Positions 5,888 to 10,094 of a stretch of 10,094 nucleotides of DNA are shown in pieces. Each line of letters starts with the position of its first letter. The first letter of the stretch is position 1. The stretch covers positions 1 through 10,094 of the forward strand of contig JAGNPU010000039.1 of assembly GCA_017989485.1 (NCBI GenBank), read 5' to 3'. Position numbers and translations under genes: made by a program. Below the pieces are notes generated by a model that worked only from the letters and a program-made list of their open reading frames with translations, did not search any database and had not been told where the DNA came from. This DNA comes from Neisseriaceae bacterium. Its GTDB lineage: Bacteria; Pseudomonadota; Gammaproteobacteria; Burkholderiales; Neisseriaceae.

Positions 5888-6874
5888 TTAGAGGTTGATT
5901 AAGCGCATGGCGCCTTCGGTATAACGTGCACCGCCAATATTTTGGGGGGCAAATAGGGCATTTAAAGTATCTCGTTCTTCATCATGTAACACCACGTCTA
6001 ATGCCCCTATGTTTTCCTGTAGCCGAGTGGCGCTACGGGTGCCCGGAATCGGGACGAGGTGTGGCCCTTGCGCCAACACCCAGGCCAAGGCCAGCTGTGC
6101 CGGCGTACAGGCTTTGGCCGCGGCCATGTTTTGAACCTGTTTGACCAGTTGCCAATTATGGGCAAAATAGTGTTCGCTAAAGCGTGGATTGCTGCGGCGA
6201 AAGTCATCGGGCGCGAGGTCTTCAGGCGTTTGAATGGTACCGGTTAGAAAGCCACGGCCTAAGGGCGAATAGGGCACAAAGCCAACGTTGAGTCGAGTAC
6301 AGGCGGCTAAGGTGGCCTGCTCAGGCTCGCGGGACCATAATGAGTATTCGGTTTGTAAGGCCGTAATGGGGTGGACCGCGCAGGCGCGTTCTAAGGTAGA
6401 AACAGAGGCTTCTGACATGCCTAAATAGCGGACTTTACCGGCTTGCACTAAGTCGGCCATGGCGCCTATGGTGTCTTCTATGGGCACGTTGGGGTCGACG
6501 CGGTGTTGGTAGTATAAGTCGATGGCCTCTATGCCTAAGCGTTTTAAACTGTCGTCACAGCTTTGCTTAACGTAGTCTGGGCGACCGTTGGCGCCGCGTT
6601 GATCAGGGTCGTCCCCCATGATGATGCCAAACTTAGTGGCGACAAACACCTGCTCTCGCTTGCCTGCAATGGCTTTGCCCAGCAGTATTTCGTTGGTGTA
6701 TGGCCCATACATATCGGCCGTGTCAAAAAGGGTGACCCCAGCATCGATGGCCTGATGCACCGTATACACGGAGCTGGCCTCATCACGAGGGCCATAAAAA
6801 GCGCTCATGCCCATGCAGCCTAAGCCTAAAGCCGATACTTTAGGGCCGTTTGGCCCCAGCGTTCTGTATTTCAT
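5888..6874 (-). CDS. Aldo/keto reductase, NADPH-dependent
   Basis: This 328-aa cytosolic oxidoreductase has the (beta/alpha)8 barrel of the family and reduces aldehydes or ketones with NADPH. The catalytic tetrad is visible: Asp51 and Tyr56 in FDTADMYG, Lys81 in ATKFG, and His124 in YYQHRVD. The N-terminal [19 protein letters not shown] segment is typical of the AKR subgroup that includes yeast and plant pyridoxal- or quinone-type reductases, and PIPGTRS near residue 277 is the usual cofactor-phosphate-binding segment. AAGGA lies 6 nt before the ATG (complement of 6881-6885), which supports this start. It is divergent from a LysR gene with a 91-bp shared control region, an arrangement in which the LysR protein commonly regulates the reductase. 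The physiological substrate cannot be read from the sequence. Confidence 0.95.
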   Translation of the reverse strand: MKYRTLGPNGPKVSALGLGCMGMSAFYGPRDEASSVYTVHQAIDAGVTLFDTADMYGPYTNEILLGKAIAGKREQVFVATKFGIIMGDDPDQRGANGRPDYVKQSCDDSLKRLGIEAIDLYYQHRVDPNVPIEDTIGAMADLVQAGKVRYLGMSEASVSTLERACAVHPITALQTEYSLWSREPEQATLAACTRLNVGFVPYSPLGRGFLTGTIQTPEDLAPDDFRRSNPRFSEHYFAHNWQLVKQVQNMAAAKACTPAQLALAWVLAQGPHLVPIPGTRSATRLQENIGALDVVLHDEERDTLNALFAPQNIGGARYTEGAMRLINL

Positions 6875-6897
6875 GGTTCATCCTTTCGTAAAACGCC

Positions 6898-6926
6898 AGT
6901 ATAAGCGCAGGGGAGGCTGAGAAAAA
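6898..6926 (-). promoter_or_regulatory. Candidate promoter of the aldo/keto reductase gene
   Basis: On the minus strand TATACT (complement of 6898-6903) is a near-consensus -10. The hexamer 17 bp upstream, TTTTTC (complement of 6921-6926), is a poor -35. Activator-dependent LysR targets often have such a weak -35. The half-sites AGTAT (6898-6902) and ATACT (6941-6945) flank the region but are short enough to be chance. Confidence 0.35.
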
Positions 6927-6965
6927 TCATCAAACCCAACATACTCTATGAAGGGAAACCGCATA

Positions 6966-7883
6966 ATGGCCTTTAATCAACATTTGGCCCTCAGTATTTT
7001 TAAAACCGTGGCCCAAAAGGAAAGCTTTAGCCGCGCCGCCGTGGAATTAGGCCTGTCGGCATCGGCGGTAAGCCAGGCCGTACGACAGCTAGAAGCAGAA
7101 TTGGGCGTGCGCCTTTTTCACCGGACCACTCGCTCGGTGAGCCTGACCGAGGCCGGTACGCTGCTGTGGGCGCAGATTACGCCGCTGCTGAGCGACATGG
7201 CAGAGGTTTTAGAAAACGTGAAGGCCAGCCCACAAAGCCTAAAGGGGGTGCTGAAACTGTCGATGCCGTACGTGGTTTGGCAAGGGCTGATTTGCCCGAT
7301 GCTGCCCGCATTTGCTCAGGCTTATCCCGAGATTGAGCTGTCGGTAGACATTGCTGATGGCCTGGTTGACATTGCCGGCAACGGCTTTGATGCGGGCATA
7401 CGCCTAGAACAAAAGCTACATCAGAATATGGTGGCCGTGCCATTGGGCATCGATTTTGAGGCGCAGCTGGTGGCGAGCCCGGCCTATCTTAGCCGCTATG
7501 GCGTGCCCACGGTCCCACAAACGCTGGCGCAACACCGGTGTATCGGCTACCGTTTTCACAGCCAAGGGACGGTGTATGCCTGGCAGTTGACTTCATCCGC
7601 TTTGAACAACGATCAAGATCAAACCTTTGTGTTTCAGCCAAGCTCATTGCTGGTGAATGAAGAGCGGGCCTTGATTGAGGCGGCGAAGGCAGGTTTGGGC
7701 ATTACCGAGGTGTTTACCGTTGGGGTGGTTGACGAATTACACTCTGGTGCGCTGGTGTCGGTTTTGCCCGGCTGGCGTAGCCCAAGTCAGCGGTTTTGTT
7801 TGTATTATCCGAATCGCCAATACCTGTCTTCACGATTGCAGGCCTTTATTGTGATGCTGAAGCAGCATGTGGCTGGGCGTTGA
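6966..7883 (+). CDS. LysR family transcriptional regulator (CrgA-like group)
   Basis: This 305-aa regulator has a winged helix-turn-helix at about residues 4-63 (SFSRAAVELGLSASAVSQAV at 20-39, then QLEAELGVRLFHRTTRSVSL and TEAG at 61-64), which is the canonical form of the large group that includes CrgA-like regulators. The effector-binding domain runs from about residue 90 to the end. I place the start at ATG 6966, because AAGGGA (6951-6956) lies 9 nt before it, rather than at the in-frame ATG 6948, which has no ribosome binding site. It is divergent from the aldo/keto reductase gene, and regulation of that gene (and itself) from the 91-bp intergenic region is the expected arrangement for this group. 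No terminator is visible after it. Confidence 0.94.
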   Translation: MAFNQHLALSIFKTVAQKESFSRAAVELGLSASAVSQAVRQLEAELGVRLFHRTTRSVSLTEAGTLLWAQITPLLSDMAEVLENVKASPQSLKGVLKLSMPYVVWQGLICPMLPAFAQAYPEIELSVDIADGLVDIAGNGFDAGIRLEQKLHQNMVAVPLGIDFEAQLVASPAYLSRYGVPTVPQTLAQHRCIGYRFHSQGTVYAWQLTSSALNNDQDQTFVFQPSSLLVNEERALIEAAKAGLGITEVFTVGVVDELHSGALVSVLPGWRSPSQRFCLYYPNRQYLSSRLQAFIVMLKQHVAGR

Positions 7884-7966
7884 GGGATTGGCTTAACGTT
7901 GAAGAACCGCCGTCGGATAGACACACATGGTGAACCAATCATTTCATTTAATCCGTTTGACATGTC

Positions 7967-8005
7967 AGCCCCTTTGAATAATCATGACGGTTATTTAAAG
8001 GGGTT
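7967..8005 (+). promoter_or_regulatory. Hairpin sequestering the ribosome binding site of the 91-aa protein
   Basis: The left arm 7969-7981 (CCCCTTTGAATAA) pairs with the right arm 7991-8003 (TTATTTAAAGGGG) over 13 bp with one G-U wobble. In RNA the helix can extend to 17 bp (7967-7983 with 7989-8005) around an AUGAC loop. The right arm contains the entire Shine-Dalgarno AAAGGGG used by the ATG at 8010. No T-run follows on either strand, so it is not a rho-independent terminator. A translational switch is the straightforward reading; what would open it is unknown. Confidence 0.6.
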
Positions 8006-8009
8006 ATTA

Positions 8010-8285
8010 ATGGAAGCAGGGTTGAATAGGCGAACGGTGTGGGCGTTGGTGGTGTTGATTTATGCGATGGCGTTTCTGATTCAAGGGGTGATGTTCGGTT
8101 TTGGGTTTGTCCGCACGATTTGGGCAACAGACCTTGTTGGCCTGATCAGCTTGACCGTCGGCGTGTTGGTGCTGCCTATTTGTGTCAGCACCATTGTGTC
8201 TCATCTCAGCCCCAAACGGCATCGGCCGACATGCTTTTTAATCATGCTGTTTTTGATCCAGTGTGTTATGCCGTTTGTGCGGTGA
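8010..8285 (+). CDS. Small three-helix membrane protein, unknown function
   Basis: This is a 91-aa hydrophobic protein that I do not recognise. Predicted membrane helices lie at about residues 10-32, 41-63 and 75-90, with a basic loop SPKRHRP (67-73) between the last two, suggesting that loop is cytosolic. The reading frame is open upstream to TTG 7899 and ATG 7962, but only ATG 8010 has a Shine-Dalgarno (AAAGGGG, 7997-8003, 6 nt away), so it is preferred. That ribosome binding site is buried in a strong hairpin, so expression is probably low or conditional. It sits between a LysR gene (126 nt upstream) and a MarR gene, without an obvious promoter of its own. It may be transcribed as a tail of the LysR gene. 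Confidence 0.6.
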   Translation: MEAGLNRRTVWALVVLIYAMAFLIQGVMFGFGFVRTIWATDLVGLISLTVGVLVLPICVSTIVSHLSPKRHRPTCFLIMLFLIQCVMPFVR

Positions 8286-8339
8286 GGCAAAGGCATCGCG
8301 GACGTGCGGGCCTGGGTCACATTTATAGGGCCATGACGG

Positions 8340-8371
8340 CTCATAATTGACAGCTGGTTGTCAATTATGAG
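8340..8371 (+). promoter_or_regulatory. Perfect 13-bp inverted repeat, probable MarR operator
   Basis: CTCATAATTGACA (8340-8352) and TGTCAATTATGAG (8359-8371) are exact reverse complements separated by 6 bp. The spacing and the AT-rich TTGACA/TGTCAA half-sites suit binding by a dimeric winged-helix repressor such as the MarR protein encoded just downstream, and TTGACA itself is a perfect -35 hexamer. No good -10 lies at the matching distance. As RNA it would be a stable hairpin, but without a T-run. Confidence 0.65.
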
Positions 8372-8375
8372 ACGA

Positions 8376-8396
8376 TGTCTGCTTTAACGGCAGACA
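8376..8396 (+). promoter_or_regulatory. Second inverted repeat upstream of the MarR gene
   Basis: TGTCTGC (8376-8382) and GCAGACA (8390-8396) are exact reverse complements with a 7-nt spacer. The centre is about 30 bp from that of the first palindrome, close to three helical turns, so two dimers could bind the same face of the DNA. The half-site differs from the first one apart from the shared TGTC. It may also form a leader hairpin. Confidence 0.45.
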
Positions 8397-8436
8397 GATG
8401 GATGTCGATAAGCCACAACCTAGGGATGATCAGACC

Positions 8437-8901
8437 ATGATAGAACACAACAACCTGACCGAAGTCGGTAACGACTTAATCATTGAAATTTTTCAGCTTA
8501 AAACCCTATTGCTCGACCAAGGTGACGCATTGGTTGCGCCCATTGGTCTAACCAGCGCCCGCTGGCAGGTTTTGGGGGCGATTTCTAGAAGCACTACGCG
8601 AATGACGGTGCCGATGATTGCCGAAGCCATGGGGCTTAGTCGCCAAGGCGTGCAAAAACAGGTCAATCAAATGCTGGCAGAAGGTGTTTGTCAGCATTTG
8701 GACAACCCACTGCATGCGCGCTCGGATTTCATTGTGTTGACAGACAAAGGACGAGCGTCTTTTGCGCAGGCGATGAGCCTTTCGAATATTTGGGTTCAAT
8801 CACTGACTCAAGGCCAAAGCCGTGAAGAAATGATGGGTGCTTTATCCGTTTTAAAAGCTTTACATCAACGATTGGTCACGTCGCCAGTACAGGGGGCATG
8901 A
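8437..8901 (+). CDS. MarR family transcriptional regulator
   Basis: This is a 154-aa winged-helix regulator. The domain runs LTSARWQVLGAI (38-49), recognition helix region MTVPMIAEAMGLSRQGVQKQVNQML (56-80), and a wing DNPLHARSDFIVLTDKG (89-105) that follows the family pattern with Arg95 and Leu-Thr before the Gly. The N- and C-terminal helices would form the dimer interface. It has a single cysteine (85) just before the wing. Two starts are possible: ATG 8398 has no Shine-Dalgarno and abuts the second inverted repeat, whereas ATG 8437 has AGGGA 10 nt upstream, so I use the latter. The tandem inverted repeats just upstream suggest autoregulation. Its stop overlaps the start of the next gene, a membrane protein that is the likely co-regulated partner. 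The ligand is unknown. Confidence 0.9.
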   Translation: MIEHNNLTEVGNDLIIEIFQLKTLLLDQGDALVAPIGLTSARWQVLGAISRSTTRMTVPMIAEAMGLSRQGVQKQVNQMLAEGVCQHLDNPLHARSDFIVLTDKGRASFAQAMSLSNIWVQSLTQGQSREEMMGALSVLKALHQRLVTSPVQGA

Positions 8902-9338
8902 TGAATAAAACAGTGAAAATACACGGCATTGCGGCCACGCTGGCATTGGGCTTAGTCATGCTGTTTTGGACATCTACGGTGATTGCAGAAGTGTTCTTAG
9001 ATGTGGCGGCCATTGTGTGGGTGAAAGAGGCCATTATGCGCTATGGCCTGGTGTTTATGGTGGTGGCCGTGATGGTGACGGGGCGCAGCGGTATGGTTTT
9101 GGCGCGCCAGCGCAATCAGCCAACCCGCAGCATTAAAAAACAACGAATGCCGTGGATTGTTTTGAATGGGCTATTGTGTTTGCTGCCGGCCGCTATTTAT
9201 TTGTCTTTTAAAGCGTCGGCAGGTGAGTTTGATGCTTGGTTTTTGATCGTTCAGTTCCTAGAGCTAATCATGGGTCTAGTACAAATGACGCTATTGGGGC
9301 GTAACTTCATGGCGGGCGTCAGGCTGGTGATCGGTTAA
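8901..9338 (+). CDS. Four-helix membrane protein co-transcribed with MarR
   Basis: This 145-aa inner-membrane protein of unknown function has hydrophobic helices at about residues 8-29, 46-64, 84-104 and 112-133. A strongly basic loop (RQRNQPTRSIKKQR, 69-82) between helices 2 and 3 should face the cytosol. No transporter signature is recognised. Two adjacent ATGs (8898, 8901) are possible. AGGGGG (8891-8896) is 4 nt from the second but only 1 nt from the first, so 8901 is preferred. The MarR stop TGA (8899-8901) overlaps this start, so the two are translationally coupled. The pairing suggests that the MarR protein controls its level. It converges on the glycerate kinase gene, with an 8-nt gap and no terminator. 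Confidence 0.75.
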   Translation: MNKTVKIHGIAATLALGLVMLFWTSTVIAEVFLDVAAIVWVKEAIMRYGLVFMVVAVMVTGRSGMVLARQRNQPTRSIKKQRMPWIVLNGLLCLLPAAIYLSFKASAGEFDAWFLIVQFLELIMGLVQMTLLGRNFMAGVRLVIG

Positions 9339-9346
9339 GGCATGAG

Positions 9347-10094
9347 TCAGGAGCATGGTTTGCTTGTCTGGCCCAGCATGATGAGGGTGGCGACACTGCG
9401 GGCGCACTGCGTCACATTGGCTTGCGCATCGGCCATGGCCTCCGCCACGGTGCAAGGCTCATGCACGGCAGAAAATAGGGCATCAATGCCATGTTGATGA
9501 ACGATGCTGGCATCTGCCGTATAGCCGCCAGCGATGGCCACTACCGGTTTGCCATGGCGTTTGGCCAATTTGGCCACGCCTATCGGCGTTTTGCCAAAAA
9601 TAGTTTGGCTGTCAATGCGGCCTTCGCCGGTGATCACCCAGTCTGCGTTGGCAATGTGCGCTTCTAATCCTACCGCTTGGGCAATCACTTCGTGGCCGGG
9701 GCGCAGCCGGCCCTTTAAAAAGGCCATCAGTGCGGCCCCCATGCCGCCAGCCGCACCGGCACCCGGCAGATCGGCCACGGCAACATTCAAAGTGTTGAAT
9801 ATCGTGTCGGCATAGTGGCTTAATGCCTGATCCAGCAGGGCTACGTCGGCAGCGATCGCGCCTTTTTGCGGCCCAAAAATGGCGGCGGCACCGTTGGGGC
9901 CGCATAAGAGATTGTCTACGTCGCAGGCAATGTCGATCTGACAGTCTGCCAGGCGTGGGTCTAGGCCTTGAACGTCAATGCGCTTCAACCGGAGCAGTTC
10001 TATGCCCCCAGGCCCTAAGTCTTGGCCCGCCTCATCTAAAAACCTAACCCCTAATGCCTGTAGTAGGCCCATGCCCCCATCGGTGCTGGCGCTG
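9347..10094 (-). CDS. glxK: Glycerate kinase, GlxK/GarK family (5' end outside window)
   Basis: The C-terminal 248 residues of a type II glycerate kinase are present, which phosphorylates glycerate with ATP to 2-phosphoglycerate (3-phosphoglycerate in some members). It acts in glyoxylate, tartronate or glucarate breakdown. The frame stays open to the window edge. The codons before the internal methionine at 10072 read SASTDGG, continuing into MGLLQALGVRF, which is the conserved block of the family, so the gene is cut by the window rather than starting there. Further family blocks are GPNGAAAIFGPQKGA, LPGAGAAGGMGAALMAF, GEGRIDSQTIFGKTPIGVA and VVAIAGG. Full-length members are about 380 residues, so about 130 are missing. 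The symbol indicates the family; garK is equally possible. The upstream neighbours that would reveal the pathway are not visible. Confidence 0.92.
   Translation of the reverse strand, partial: SASTDGGMGLLQALGVRFLDEAGQDLGPGGIELLRLKRIDVQGLDPRLADCQIDIACDVDNLLCGPNGAAAIFGPQKGAIAADVALLDQALSHYADTIFNTLNVAVADLPGAGAAGGMGAALMAFLKGRLRPGHEVIAQAVGLEAHIANADWVITGEGRIDSQTIFGKTPIGVAKLAKRHGKPVVAIAGGYTADASIVHQHGIDALFSAVHEPCTVAEAMADAQANVTQCARSVATLIMLGQTSKPCS

Noticed and set aside
8039..8350. 103-aa plus-strand ORF overlapping the small membrane protein gene
   Set aside because: It has no ribosome binding site and no membrane or domain pattern, whereas the other frame has a strong Shine-Dalgarno and three clean hydrophobic helices. 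It also runs into the MarR operator palindrome.
1..10094. Mobile element, CRISPR or Neisseria-type DNA uptake sequences
   Set aside because: No transposase, integrase, terminal repeats, spaced repeat array or uptake words such as GCCGTCTGAA were found by eye.

Overview
The window looks like chromosomal DNA of a proteobacterium with roughly 50% GC. The evidence is several LysR and MarR regulators, an NAD-dependent formate dehydrogenase closely resembling the Pseudomonas sp. 101 enzyme, and a GlxK/GarK-type glycerate kinase. A beta- or gammaproteobacterium fits, but the genus cannot be told from the sequence. I looked by eye for Neisseriaceae DNA uptake sequences and saw none. There are no tRNA, rRNA, IS, phage or CRISPR signatures. 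The genes are single or in two-gene units, mostly divergent or convergent.

Layout. At 125-1492 is a secreted phytase-like/esterase-like protein, closed by a strong terminator. At 1493-1817 is a long structured leader for formate dehydrogenase (fdh, 1818-3011), which is followed after 16 nt by an HPP-family membrane protein (3028-3525). The leader contains a 16-codon ORF (1712-1762) with the best Shine-Dalgarno in the window, and its coding sequence is embedded in a stem-loop. A LysR regulator (3555-4472) converges on this pair and may control it. A 409-bp gene-free stretch precedes a small DUF4282 membrane protein (4882-5136), which ends in a strong terminator. Next comes a secreted protein of unknown function with four cysteines (5317-5880).

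At 5888-7883 an aldo/keto reductase and a LysR regulator are transcribed divergently from a 91-bp shared promoter region. Then comes a 91-aa membrane protein (8010-8285) whose ribosome binding site forms one arm of a long hairpin. A MarR regulator (8437-8901) follows, translationally coupled to a four-helix membrane protein (8901-9338) and preceded by two tandem perfect inverted repeats that look like operators. The window ends inside a glycerate kinase gene on the minus strand.

Functional picture. The central unit oxidises formate to CO2 with NADH production, probably with an anion-permeable HPP membrane partner and a LysR regulator. The rest are small regulator-target pairs. No defence or mobile system is visible. 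The most unusual signals are regulatory: the fdh leader ORF with its stem, the sequestered ribosome binding site at 8000, and the tandem palindromes before the MarR gene.
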